A DNA stretch of 38,615 nucleotides from Archangium sp. (GTDB lineage: Bacteria; Myxococcota; Myxococcia; Myxococcales; Myxococcaceae). The translations under genes and the position numbers were made by a program. Numbering within the stretch: the first letter of the stretch is position 1; every line of letters begins with the position of its first letter. Below the pieces are notes generated by a model. It did not search any database, had not been told where the DNA came from, and saw nothing but the letters and a program-made list of their open reading frames with translations. Positions 1 to 7,421 of the stretch are shown here, piece by piece. Where the stretch lies: contig JAUXRX010000040.1 in assembly GCA_030681645.1 (NCBI GenBank), forward strand, positions 1-38,615, in the 5' to 3' direction.

Positions 1-107
1 CCCTCCCTTGGGCGCCGGCCTTCTTCGGGTCGCGGCGGTGGCTCACCCCCGAGGCGGACACACGGGTGGCGCGACGACGGAGGCGCCTTGGGCAACCCGG
101 GGGTGCA

Positions 108-300
108 TCACATCGCCAGGAGCAACTGGGGCGGCGCGGTAAAGGGTGGCAGCACGCGCGAGGGGAGCGCGATGCTCAACTCGGTGAGGCGCGCCTCGGC
201 CTGCTTGCGGGTGGAGTGCACTGCGCGAATCGAGCGGCGGCCACCGCAGGGGCACCGCAGCACGTCGGTGCCAAAGGTCCTTTGAGCTGAGCCCAGGCCG
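108..300 (-). pseudogene. IS91-like transposase, C-terminal remnant
   Basis: The minus strand encodes a short C-terminal fragment with FGTDVLRCPCGGRRS followed by a hydrophobic/proline-rich tail ending at a TGA. From memory, VDVLRCPxCGGRR near the C-terminus is typical of IS91-family transposases. Just before it a second frame reads SAPAWAQL, matching the usual WAxLLxRTFG lead-in, so a one-base loss in an A-rich run near position 285 seems to have shifted the frame. No N-terminal or catalytic part is present; the fragment abuts the stop of the MBOAT gene. Positions 1-107 beyond it hold no convincing gene and may be the rest of the element's end. Confidence 0.6.
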
Positions 301-306
301 GGGCGC

Positions 307-1731
307 TCAGTACTGGAAGTAGATGTAGGGCTGCGCCTCGACGCTGGCGAGCTGGCGGATGATGAGGCCCAGGCCAATCAGCGCCGCGGCCCGCACCAGC
401 GCCGGGCTCTTGAGGAAGACGGTGTTGGTGCGCTCGAACACCGGCGCCGGCAACACGTAGAACACGATGCACGCGGCCAGCGCGCCCCAGGCCAGCGTCG
501 AGATGCGGGCCAGGTTCACCGTCAACGTGCCCAGCTGCGCGAACATGTCGAGGGCGAGCTGCATGGTGTCGGCGCGGAAGAAGATGCGCGCGAACACCAC
601 CGCGTTGAACATCACGAACCAGCCGCCGAACTTGCGCGCGAAGCTGGTGTCCTTCGTGCGCGGCTTGCCGACCTGCCACCACCAGATGCGCCAGGCCACC
701 AGCATCAAGCCGTGCAAGCCGCCCCACACCAGGAAGCGCCAGTCGGCGCCGTGCCACAGGCCGCCCAGCGACATCACCAGCATGGTGTTGCGCAGCGTCT
801 GCCACTTCGTGCCCTGGTTTCCGCCCAGCGGCCGGTAGAGGTAGTCGCGCAGCCAGGTGGACAGCGTGACGTGCCAGCGGTTCCAGAACTCGTAGAGGTT
901 GGTCGCGTGGTACGGCTTGTTGAAGTTCTCGGGGAACTCGAAGCCGAAGAGCGCGCCCACGCCCAGCGCGATGTCGGAGTAGCCCGAGAAGTCGAAGTAG
1001 ATCTGAAACGTGTACGCCACCGCGGCGATGACGCACTCGAGCGCGCTGTAGCCGCCCGGGTTGCTGAAGACGGGGTCCACCAGCGCGCCCGCGAGCAGGT
1101 CCGCCAGCAGCAGCTTCTTGGCCACGCCCTGCGCGATTCGCAGCAGCGCCCGCGCGCCCTGCTCGCTGGTGACGTGCGGCTTCTGGTCGAGCGGCACCAT
1201 CAGCTCCGAGGCGCGGAGGATGGGCCCGGCGATCACCTGGGGGAAGAAGAGCAGGTACACCAGCTGGTGCACGAAGCTGCGCCGCCCGTCGGTCTGCCGG
1301 CGGTACACGTCGACCACGAAGCTGATCGCCTGGAAGCAGACGAAGGACAGGCCGATGGGCAGGAGCAGCCCCGGCGGCTTCGGTGGGGTGAAGGGCACGT
1401 CGAGCGCGTGGGCGAGGTTGCCCAGCGAGCCGAGGAAGAGGTCGAGGTACTTGTAGAGCACCAGCACGCCGAGGTGCGCGGTCACGGTGAACGCGAGCAC
1501 CGCCTTGCGCAGGGCCACGTTCTTCCAGCGCTCGAGCAGGTGGCCGGTCACCACGTTGAGCAGCGCGATGCCCGCGAAGACGAGCAGCGGCGCGGGGTTC
1601 CACGCGGCGTAGAAGACGAGGCTCGAGAGCAGCAGCACCAGCAGCCGCGGCCAGCGGTACGGCGCGACCAGCCAGAAGGCCGCGTACGCGACCAGCAGCA
1701 ACGCGAAGAAGGGCGTGCTGTGGAACATCAT
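307..1731 (-). CDS. MBOAT family O-acyltransferase (AlgI-like)
   Basis: Predicted polytopic inner-membrane acyltransferase of 474 aa that would pass acyl (usually acetyl) groups across the membrane for O-acetylation of a polysaccharide. Family hallmarks are clear: FDFSGYSDIALG near residue 244, FWNRWHVTLSTWLRDYLY after it, and the conserved GGLWHGADW with the MBOAT histidine near residue 327. Many hydrophobic segments run through the whole length, which is normal for AlgI-type proteins. The ATG overlaps the stop of the upstream SGNH gene by 4 bp (ATGA), indicating translational coupling; a second ATG follows directly. The pairing of a membrane MBOAT with an exported SGNH protein is the classic architecture of O-acetylation systems such as AlgI with AlgJ/AlgX. 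The acceptor polymer cannot be told from this window, since no polysaccharide biosynthesis genes are adjacent. Confidence 0.93.
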   Translation of the reverse strand: MMFHSTPFFALLLVAYAAFWLVAPYRWPRLLVLLLSSLVFYAAWNPAPLLVFAGIALLNVVTGHLLERWKNVALRKAVLAFTVTAHLGVLVLYKYLDLFLGSLGNLAHALDVPFTPPKPPGLLLPIGLSFVCFQAISFVVDVYRRQTDGRRSFVHQLVYLLFFPQVIAGPILRASELMVPLDQKPHVTSEQGARALLRIAQGVAKKLLLADLLAGALVDPVFSNPGGYSALECVIAAVAYTFQIYFDFSGYSDIALGVGALFGFEFPENFNKPYHATNLYEFWNRWHVTLSTWLRDYLYRPLGGNQGTKWQTLRNTMLVMSLGGLWHGADWRFLVWGGLHGLMLVAWRIWWWQVGKPRTKDTSFARKFGGWFVMFNAVVFARIFFRADTMQLALDMFAQLGTLTVNLARISTLAWGALAACIVFYVLPAPVFERTNTVFLKSPALVRAAALIGLGLIIRQLASVEAQPYIYFQY

Positions 1732-4700
1732 GGGCCCGTCCCTCGACTCCGCTCGGGATGAACGGGGGGCGTGCCGGCGGGTTGAACGGAAGCCCAGCCG
1801 TCGTAGGCGCCGAGCAGGTCTTCGATGAAGGTGTCCGCGAGGCGGTGGTAGCCGGGGGTGGTCAGGTGCACGTGGTCGACGTTGGCGAGCTTCTTCTTCC
1901 GCCAGCGATCGATCGAGCCCTTCCCGCCCATCGCCTCACGCGTCCTCCAGAACGCGCAGCCCTGCTCCTCGGCGATCTTCTCCATCGCCGCGGTGACCTC
2001 GTCGCTCGACTCGGCTTCGCGCCAGCCCTTCTTCCAGCGCATGCGGTCGGTCGGCCCGAGGATGAGGCAGTCGGCGTCGGGCGCGGCCTGGCGCAGGGTG
2101 AAGAAGAGCAGCGGGTAGCTCGCCCTCATTTCCTCCACGCCTGCGGAAGACAGCCCGCTCTCGTTGGTGCCGAAGAAGAAGACGAAGAGATCCGGCTGGC
2201 GCGCGTGCACCTGGTGCATCAGCGCGCCCTGGTCGTAGCTGGCGAGCGTGGTGGCGGTCGAGCCGGGCAGCCCGAGCGCGTCGTACACGATGCCCGGCTT
2301 CATCAGCTCGTGGCTGACGCCGAAGATGCTCAAGGGGCCGGGGCCGGGGTTGCTGAGCGCGACCACGTGTTTGTGGCCGGGCGCGGCGAACTCGAGCACG
2401 CGAACCCCGGTGTGCTCCGCGGGCTCGATGGTCACCGGCACCAACACGCCGTCGATGATCACCTCGGGCGGGAGGCCGCCCGGCTCCTCGAGATAGAAGA
2501 CCTGGATGCGCGCGGTGTCTTCGAAGGTGCCCAGCGGCTCCTCGAAGGACATGGTCATGCTCGCGCCCGCGGAGCCCTGGACGCGCACGCCGGTCAGGCC
2601 CCAGATGAACGCGCTGGTGCGCTGCTTGAGCGCGTCGCTGATGGACCAGTGGCCGTAGAGGCTGCGCCACACGCCGGCGCGCTCGAGCTTGGGGGAAGGC
2701 TTGCCCGCGGCGATGAAGCCCCGCCCCGCGGAGCCGAAGCGCGCCGCGAGCAACGCACGCCCTTCGTCGGTGAAGGCCTGGGCGGCCGTGTGCGAGGCGC
2801 CCAGCTGCGTGATGGCCACCCGGCCCTGGTGATCGGCTTCGAGCGTCTTGAGGCGGGCGAAGAAGCGCGAGAGGGCCTCGGGGTGCACGAGGTAGTGCGG
2901 CGCGGGGACGCCCGCGTCGCCCAGCGTGCCTCCGTCGGGCAGGCACATGGGGCCTTCGTCTGCGTCGGGGGCGCTGCCTCCGTCGGCTTGACCGGCGGTG
3001 CCCCGCGGACGTTGGGCTTCTCGCGAGGCGTTGCGGCCCCGGCGCGGGGTCCCGTTCATCCCGAGCGGAGTCGAGGGAGCACAGCCCGCAGGGACCCCTC
3101 GACTCCGCTCGGGGTGAACGGTTTCCTTCACCGCCCCGCCTCGTGGTCTGGAACGTGCCGGGGAGCGCCGCCCGCCCTGGAGCGCGCCGAACTCACGCGT
3201 CTTCTGCTCGTGCTGCCGCCGCGCGACCTCGAGCGCCTCGTCGAGCTGGTAGCCCATCAGGTCGCCACCGAGCGCGAGCGGGTGCACCAGGTCGCGGTTC
3301 ATCAACCCCGCGCTCCACCAGCGCTCGATCGCGCCCTCCCCGCCCATCGCCGCCTGCATGTCGTACCAGGCGCAGCCGCTCTCCTTCGCCAGCTCCCCCA
3401 TGTACGTCGCGACCAGGCGCGTCTGCGTGCGCGGGGTGAGCGTCTGATCCATGCGCCAGACGCCCGCGTCCGGAGGCGAGGCGAGCAGGCACGCCGCGCC
3501 GGGCGCCCCCGCCTTCACCCGCGCGATCAGCGCCTTCATGCGTTCGCGCGCGATGGAGACCGTGTAGCGGTTGAGCGAGAGATCGAACGCGTCGTTGCCG
3601 CCGATCATGAGGATGACCAGCGCCGGGTTGCGCGCCTCGAGCTGCGCGCGGAACAGCCCTTCGTTCTCGGCGAGCAAGACCGTCGCCGAGCCACCGGGCA
3701 GGCCGAGCGAGTCGACCACCACCCCGGGCTCGTCGCGTTCCAGCACCACGCCGTCGAGCCGCACCGCGCCCCGGCGGGTGCGCAGCGTGAGGTGGGTGAC
3801 GCCCTCGGGCAGGTCGAGCGAGGGGAAGCGCGGCTGCCCGGGCGCGCCGGAGGTCTCGAGCTCGCCGAGCATGCGGCCATCACCGAGCACCTGCACCACG
3901 CCCGCGCCGCGCTGGGTCACCGCGAAGAGCTCGAGGTGCCGCGCGCCCGCGGCGAGGTAGCTCGTGTCTTGCGGCGCATCGGCCGGGGCGGTGAAGGCCA
4001 CCCCTCCGAGCCCGGCGTGCGTCAGCGGCGGCGCGTCGGTGACCTTCTCGATCAGCCAGCCCTCGGTGGCCGTGCCCGAGCGCACCGTGCGGCCGGCGTT
4101 GCGGGTCGGGCGATCGACGAAGAGGAAGCCAGCGCCCGCGTCGCCGTAGCGGTTCTGCAACCGGCGGCGCAGCACGTCGGTGATGTGGTCCGACGCGATC
4201 AGCGAAGTCCCGAGCGTCACCAGCCGCACGGGCGTCGGCGAGTCGGCGCCGAGCGACTCCAGCGCCTCGAACCACGGGGTGAGCGCGGTGGTGCGGCAGG
4301 CGGCATCGAGGCAGGGGTCGACCAGGGGCACGTGCCTGGCCTGCAGTCGCTCGAGCAGCACGTCCCACTTGCGGGCCTCGGCGTCGCGGCGGGGCCGGCG
4401 GGGCTCGGGCGCAGCGGCGGTGGTGAGATCGAGCGGCTCGAACACCATGGCCGCGGGCTCTGCTTCTTCCTCTTCCTGCGCCAGGACGATCGCGTCGAGC
4501 TCAGGCGGGGGCGGCTGCGCCACGGGCCCGGCGCGGTGGGGCCAGACCAGGCGGGCGAGCGTCTCCTTCGGGCTCTCGCGCAGCTTCGCGAACGGCCTCA
4601 GCGCCTCGGGCAGGGGCAGCAGCGACAGGACGAGCGCGAGCGCCACCGTGGCGGCGAACGTCCTCCCGATGGGCGGGCCGTCGCGACGGAGCACGGGGGG

Positions 4701-4757
4701 GCCTGCCGTGGGAGGCGCAGGGGGAGGAAGGCGCGGTGAGCGGTTCGACAGTCCCAT
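1728..4757 (-). CDS. Membrane-anchored protein with two SGNH/GDSL domains
   Basis: A 1009-aa protein with an N-terminal membrane anchor (TFAATVALALVLSLLPL), a proline-rich stretch and two SGNH-hydrolase domains. Domain 1 shows LGTSLIAS near residue 179, MIGGND near 384 and RDLVHP near 487. Domain 2 shows LGASHTAAQ near 651, FFGTNES near 862 and NVDHVHL near 959, so both keep the Ser, Asn and Asp-x-x-His blocks. Known relatives act as periplasmic acetyltransferases or esterases on polysaccharides; coupling to the MBOAT gene suggests it uses acetyl groups exported by that protein. The linker at about residues 545-568 is encoded by a pair of inverted palindromic repeats, and the extreme C-terminus (VHPERSRGTGP) by a third. 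An upstream ATG at 4799 would add 14 residues; neither start has a clear ribosome binding site, and 4757 was chosen because the sequence just upstream of 4799 looks non-coding. Confidence 0.85.
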   Translation of the reverse strand: MGLSNRSPRLPPPAPPTAGPPVLRRDGPPIGRTFAATVALALVLSLLPLPEALRPFAKLRESPKETLARLVWPHRAGPVAQPPPPELDAIVLAQEEEEAEPAAMVFEPLDLTTAAAPEPRRPRRDAEARKWDVLLERLQARHVPLVDPCLDAACRTTALTPWFEALESLGADSPTPVRLVTLGTSLIASDHITDVLRRRLQNRYGDAGAGFLFVDRPTRNAGRTVRSGTATEGWLIEKVTDAPPLTHAGLGGVAFTAPADAPQDTSYLAAGARHLELFAVTQRGAGVVQVLGDGRMLGELETSGAPGQPRFPSLDLPEGVTHLTLRTRRGAVRLDGVVLERDEPGVVVDSLGLPGGSATVLLAENEGLFRAQLEARNPALVILMIGGNDAFDLSLNRYTVSIARERMKALIARVKAGAPGAACLLASPPDAGVWRMDQTLTPRTQTRLVATYMGELAKESGCAWYDMQAAMGGEGAIERWWSAGLMNRDLVHPLALGGDLMGYQLDEALEVARRQHEQKTREFGALQGGRRSPARSRPRGGAVKETVHPERSRGVPAGCAPSTPLGMNGTPRRGRNASREAQRPRGTAGQADGGSAPDADEGPMCLPDGGTLGDAGVPAPHYLVHPEALSRFFARLKTLEADHQGRVAITQLGASHTAAQAFTDEGRALLAARFGSAGRGFIAAGKPSPKLERAGVWRSLYGHWSISDALKQRTSAFIWGLTGVRVQGSAGASMTMSFEEPLGTFEDTARIQVFYLEEPGGLPPEVIIDGVLVPVTIEPAEHTGVRVLEFAAPGHKHVVALSNPGPGPLSIFGVSHELMKPGIVYDALGLPGSTATTLASYDQGALMHQVHARQPDLFVFFFGTNESGLSSAGVEEMRASYPLLFFTLRQAAPDADCLILGPTDRMRWKKGWREAESSDEVTAAMEKIAEEQGCAFWRTREAMGGKGSIDRWRKKKLANVDHVHLTTPGYHRLADTFIEDLLGAYDGWASVQPAGTPPVHPERSRGTGP
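1740..1765. repeat. Palindromic repeat family 1, copy a
   Basis: A 26-bp copy of the CTCGACTCCGCTCGG element, read CCCTCGACTCCGCTCGGGAT then GAACGG on the plus strand. It lies inside the last codons of the double-SGNH gene and encodes VHPERSRG there, directly before the coupled stop/start with the MBOAT gene. Confidence 0.8.
3052..3121. repeat. Palindromic repeat family 1, inverted pair (copies b and c)
   Basis: Two copies of the element in inverted orientation: CCGTTCATCCCGAGCGGAGT... at 3052-3077 and CCCCTCGACTCCGCTCGGGG... at 3095-3121, separated by 17 bp. Together they could fold into a long hairpin with a roughly 25-bp imperfect stem. The unit is translated in frame as the linker between the two SGNH domains (VHPERSRG ... 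STPLGMNG). Confidence 0.88.
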
Positions 4758-4825
4758 GGCCCGGCGCCCCAGGAGGGCGCACTGGATTCCTGCCAGCATC
4801 GCGCTGGCGATGCAAATTCCCGGGC

Positions 4826-5146
4826 CTACTGGTTCGGGTTGTGGCTGCGGCGCTGGTGTGCGAACGGCTCGCTGCTCGGGCTCTGCACGACCTGGTCACG
4901 CATGGGGCAGCGGGTGCAGCTGAAGCCGGCCCAGCCTGAGTAGACCGAGACGTTGAGGCACTGATCGTAGTGGCCGCAGTAGAGGCGGCGGTGCTGCTGC
5001 ACGTCGGCCTCGTTGCGGAGCGCTGCCTTGAGCTGCATCGGCTCGGGCCGGAGAACGGGGAGCTTCGTGGTGGCCGGGGCCGACTTGGGATTGACGATGA
5101 TCACCGGTCGCACGTACGCCCCAATCAGGTGCGGGTACACATCCAT
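4826..5146 (-). CDS. Small cysteine-containing hypothetical protein
   Basis: A 106-aa protein of unknown function. The distinctive core is LYCGHYDQCLNVSVYSGW followed by AGFSCTRCPM: four cysteines in a C-x5-C ... C-x2-C arrangement with aromatic residues, which looks like a small metal-binding or disulfide fold. I have an impression that comparable C-G-x-Y-x-x-C-L ... W-x-x-F-x-C-x-x-C proteins recur in myxobacterial genomes, but cannot name a family. The N-terminal half (residues 1-45) has no signal peptide, so a cytoplasmic location is likely. It ends about 70 bp before the double-SGNH gene on the same strand and is divergent from the gene at 5196, with only 49 bp between the two starts. 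Confidence 0.7.
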   Translation of the reverse strand: MDVYPHLIGAYVRPVIIVNPKSAPATTKLPVLRPEPMQLKAALRNEADVQQHRRLYCGHYDQCLNVSVYSGWAGFSCTRCPMRDQVVQSPSSEPFAHQRRSHNPNQ

Positions 5147-5195
5147 CGCAACTCATTTGAGGACCGCGCGCGATGGGCGCACAATCACCTTCATC

Positions 5196-5675
5196 ATGCG
5201 AACTCATTCCCTCGTGGTGCTGTTGCTCGGCGTCGCCACGCCGGCCTTCGCGACGCCGCAGTTGCTCGAGCCCGGATCGATTCAGTTCGCCGACTACCAC
5301 CCTGCCGCGCCCGTCGCTTCGCCGCCGTACCGGCCGGTGCCCCTCGCGCCCGCGGTGCATCACGCGCGCTTCGATTTCTTCCTCCTCGGGCTCGGGCTGG
5401 CCGCGGGCGGGCTGGTGCTCGGCGCGGGCGGCTTCGCGGTGCTCTACGCCTGCCGCGAGGGCACGGGCTGCTACGGCGACGTGACCACGGTGATCGGCTG
5501 GGCGCTCGCCGCGCCGGGCATCATCCCGCTGACGATCGGGTTGATCATGATGTACGGCGCGTCGGGAGGCCGCGGCGGGCGCGTCGATGCGCCAGCGAGC
5601 ACGACGCAGCGCTGGGCAGTGGGCCTCGCACCGCTGCGTGACGGAGCGTTGTTCAGCGCGGCCGCGCGGTTTTGA
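5196..5675 (+). CDS. Secreted/membrane hypothetical protein
   Basis: A 159-aa protein with a signal peptide (MRTHSLVVLLLGVATPAFA) and two strongly hydrophobic, glycine-rich segments: FFLLGLGLAAGGLVLGAGGF near residues 64-85 and VIGWALAAPGIIPLTIGLIM near 100-120, separated by CREGTGC, which could form a disulfide. I do not recognise a family. The start at 5196 is set by the signal peptide; upstream in-frame codons overlap the divergent gene's promoter. No Shine-Dalgarno is visible, but TTGAGG at 5157 and CACAAT at 5180 (17-bp spacing) could be a sigma-70-type promoter giving a very short leader. Its last 23 bp overlap the end of the convergent PP2C gene. Confidence 0.7.
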   Translation: MRTHSLVVLLLGVATPAFATPQLLEPGSIQFADYHPAAPVASPPYRPVPLAPAVHHARFDFFLLGLGLAAGGLVLGAGGFAVLYACREGTGCYGDVTTVIGWALAAPGIIPLTIGLIMMYGASGGRGGRVDAPASTTQRWAVGLAPLRDGALFSAAARF

Positions 5676-6609
5676 CGATCCGGAACTCGGGCGTGTCCTC
5701 GGCGCCGAACGAGAGCTCGTAGTCCTGGACCTGGTCTGTGCCGAGCAGGAGGCGCGCGTGGAACGGGAAGGCGCGCTGCGACGCCATTCCCCAGACCGAG
5801 CCAGTGAACGTCAGGCCTGCTCCGTCACCCTCTTTGAAAGAGAGCGTCAGCCCGTCAGTCCCGCCGGGGAATGGCGCCACGAGCCAGAGCCACTGCTCGA
5901 ACTCCCGCGCAGCGGAACGCTGGACCTCGCTCTCACCAGCACCGGAAGCGAGCCACGCTCGAAGAGCCGCGACGAGCCGGGCCTCGGGCCGGAGCCGGAG
6001 GAGCACCACGCCCGCATCGTCCTGCAGCTTCCCGTTTGGGAGTCGCGCGGCGTCGATCAGCGCCTCGCAGCAGGCCTCGACCGAGACCCCTTCGCGTCGA
6101 ACGACGTCTCGCAGCGTGTCGCCTGCCGCGTATTTGAGTACGCCATCGGTCGCGAGCAGCACCGCGCCGAAGCGCGCGTCGGTGGTGAAGGTGAGTGGTT
6201 CCGCGAGGCCGCTGCCGAGCAACGGCTTGCGGGGTTGCCCCGAGGTGAGCTCTCGCCACCCGGTCGGCTCGATGAGCCAGGCGCCTGAGTCGCCCACGCT
6301 CACGCCCACGAGACTCCCCGGCACGGCCACGATGACCACCGCAGTGGTCTGACCAGCGCCGGCCGCCTCGAGCTCGACGCCGATCTCCAGGAGAAGCTGG
6401 CGCAGGCCCCGCGCGTTCAGCTCGCGGCCCTCCTCCACCGCGGTGCGAACACGCGCGAGGACCGTGCTGGCCGCCTCCCCTCCCCCACCGGTGCCGCCGG
6501 CGCCGTCAGCGACCACCGCCACGACTCCCGAACCGCACGGAATGAGCGCGACGCGGTCCTGGCATCCCGTGCCCTGACCTTCGACCCTGGTCGCAGATTC
6601 GAAGCTCAT
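5653..6609 (-). CDS. PP2C-like serine/threonine phosphatase
   Basis: A 318-aa cytoplasmic protein whose first 210 or so residues carry PP2C (PPM) motifs: GCQDRV, VVADGAGGTGGGGEAA, GQTTAVVIVA, SVGDSGAWLI, LLATDGVLKY and QDDAGVVLLRL. The aspartates expected to bind the two metal ions are present, so activity as a metal-dependent protein phosphatase is plausible. The last 100 residues have no family I recognise (LVAPFPGG ... GLTFTGSVWGM). The start at 6609 is preferred over one at 6648 because GGAGGAGGAAG lies 8 nt before it. PP2C proteins counter Hanks-type kinases, which myxobacteria have in numbers, but no kinase is next to it. Its 3' end overlaps the convergent gene by 23 bp, and its start codon touches the TTG of the fragment at 6610. 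Confidence 0.85.
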   Translation of the reverse strand: MSFESATRVEGQGTGCQDRVALIPCGSGVVAVVADGAGGTGGGGEAASTVLARVRTAVEEGRELNARGLRQLLLEIGVELEAAGAGQTTAVVIVAVPGSLVGVSVGDSGAWLIEPTGWRELTSGQPRKPLLGSGLAEPLTFTTDARFGAVLLATDGVLKYAAGDTLRDVVRREGVSVEACCEALIDAARLPNGKLQDDAGVVLLRLRPEARLVAALRAWLASGAGESEVQRSAAREFEQWLWLVAPFPGGTDGLTLSFKEGDGAGLTFTGSVWGMASQRAFPFHARLLLGTDQVQDYELSFGAEDTPEFRIVKTARPR

Positions 6610-6891
6610 TTGAATGACTTCCTCCTCCGCTCGTACATCGGCAACCACATCATCTTCAACATGCCCGCGGCGGTGGGCGCGCGCCCGCTGCAGCTCTCGC
6701 TCAGCGAGCTCGACAGCCCCGACAACCAGACCATCACCTTCGTCACCCCGCCCTCGAGCAACAACATCGCCGTCGATGGCGTGCTCAACATCACCGACCT
6801 CACCGCGACCTCGGTGACGATGGGCGTGCTCGCCAAGGGCGGGAAGACGACGGACGTGAACGGCACGTTCACCGCCACGTTCTGTCAGTGA
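6610..6891 (+). pseudogene. 3' remnant of a secreted beta-rich protein
   Basis: The frame has strong coding character (GC-rich third positions) for 93 residues, with polar, Thr/Val/Asn-rich strands (DGVLNITDLTATSVTMGVLA) and a Cys-Gln end typical of an exported beta-sandwich protein. There is no signal peptide or good start: the only in-frame start is a TTG abutting the ATG of the divergent phosphatase, and the GGAGG of that phosphatase lies inside this frame. I read it as the C-terminal remainder of a gene whose 5' part was replaced when the phosphatase gene arrived. An intact short gene starting at the TTG cannot be excluded. Confidence 0.5.
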
Positions 6892-6898
6892 ACGTCGC

Positions 6899-6940
6899 CC
6901 CTCACCCCGGCCCTCTCCCCGCTGCGCAGGGAGAGGGAGG
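6899..6940. repeat. Palindromic repeat family 2, copy a (possible terminator)
   Basis: CCCTCTCCC (6911-6919) pairs with GGGAGAGGG (6929-6937) around a 9-nt loop, preceded by CCTCACCCCGG. The 38-bp unit matches the copy at 17042-17082 (opposite orientation) with a single difference. It lies between convergent coding ends, so it may terminate both. Confidence 0.8.
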
Positions 6941-6945
6941 CAGCG

Positions 6946-7404
6946 TCAGTTCTCGAGCGGGAACATGATGCGCGTGCGGATCTTCTCGGGCGGGGTCTCG
7001 GGCGGGTCGAAGTAGAACTCGTAGCCGACGCCCCTGGCCTTCCGGCCGCTCGCGGCGATGAACTGCTGCAGCGCGTCCCACGCCGGGCCGACCTGGTCGT
7101 AGGGGCCCACGTGCAACGTCGCCGCCCACGTTCCCCCCGGCAACGCGCCTGGCTCGACCTCCCCTTTGCCCTCGAGCGGCTTCGCCACCGGGAAGCCGAT
7201 CTCGACGTCGAGGTTGGCCATGTCGAGGTTCTTGTACGCCACGTAGGGCATGCCGGCGGGCTGCTCGCCCCGTGACTCGAGCAGGCCCATGATCTGGCCG
7301 AACGCCTTCCCCAGCGCCATGGGCAACTCCGTCACGGGCACCTGCGCCTTCACGCACAGGGTGGGCTGACTCGGCTGCTGCTCCAGTTCACATTGAAACG
7401 CCAT
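6946..7404 (-). CDS. GyrI-like small-molecule-binding domain protein
   Basis: A 152-aa single-domain protein resembling the GyrI-like/AraC effector-binding fold (SOUL-like). Visible family features are the duplicated beta-alpha-beta pattern, PVTELPMALGKAFGQIMGLL near residue 25, GGTWAATLHVGPYDQVGPAW near residue 90 and the closing YEFYFDPPETPPEKIRTRI with the acidic residue often used to bind ligand. Proteins of this type bind hydrophobic or cationic small molecules or act as effector sensors; no DNA-binding domain is fused here. AACCCGGAGGT lies directly before the ATG. It follows the GroEL-like gene by 17 bp on the same strand and is probably co-transcribed, but there is no evident functional link. 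Confidence 0.85.
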   Translation of the reverse strand: MAFQCELEQQPSQPTLCVKAQVPVTELPMALGKAFGQIMGLLESRGEQPAGMPYVAYKNLDMANLDVEIGFPVAKPLEGKGEVEPGALPGGTWAATLHVGPYDQVGPAWDALQQFIAASGRKARGVGYEFYFDPPETPPEKIRTRIMFPLEN

Positions 7405-7421
7405 GGGACCTCCGGGTTGAT

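Noticed and set aside
3052..3121. Palindromic pair considered as a rho-independent terminator splitting the SGNH gene in two
   Set aside because: The frame runs through it without a stop, no start follows with a ribosome binding site, and domain 2 has no separate signal peptide.
1758..4739. Very long open frame on the plus strand opposite the double-SGNH gene
   Set aside because: It is rich in Arg/Ala/Gly/Val with no domain or signal, overlaps a well-supported gene and results from GC-rich third positions.
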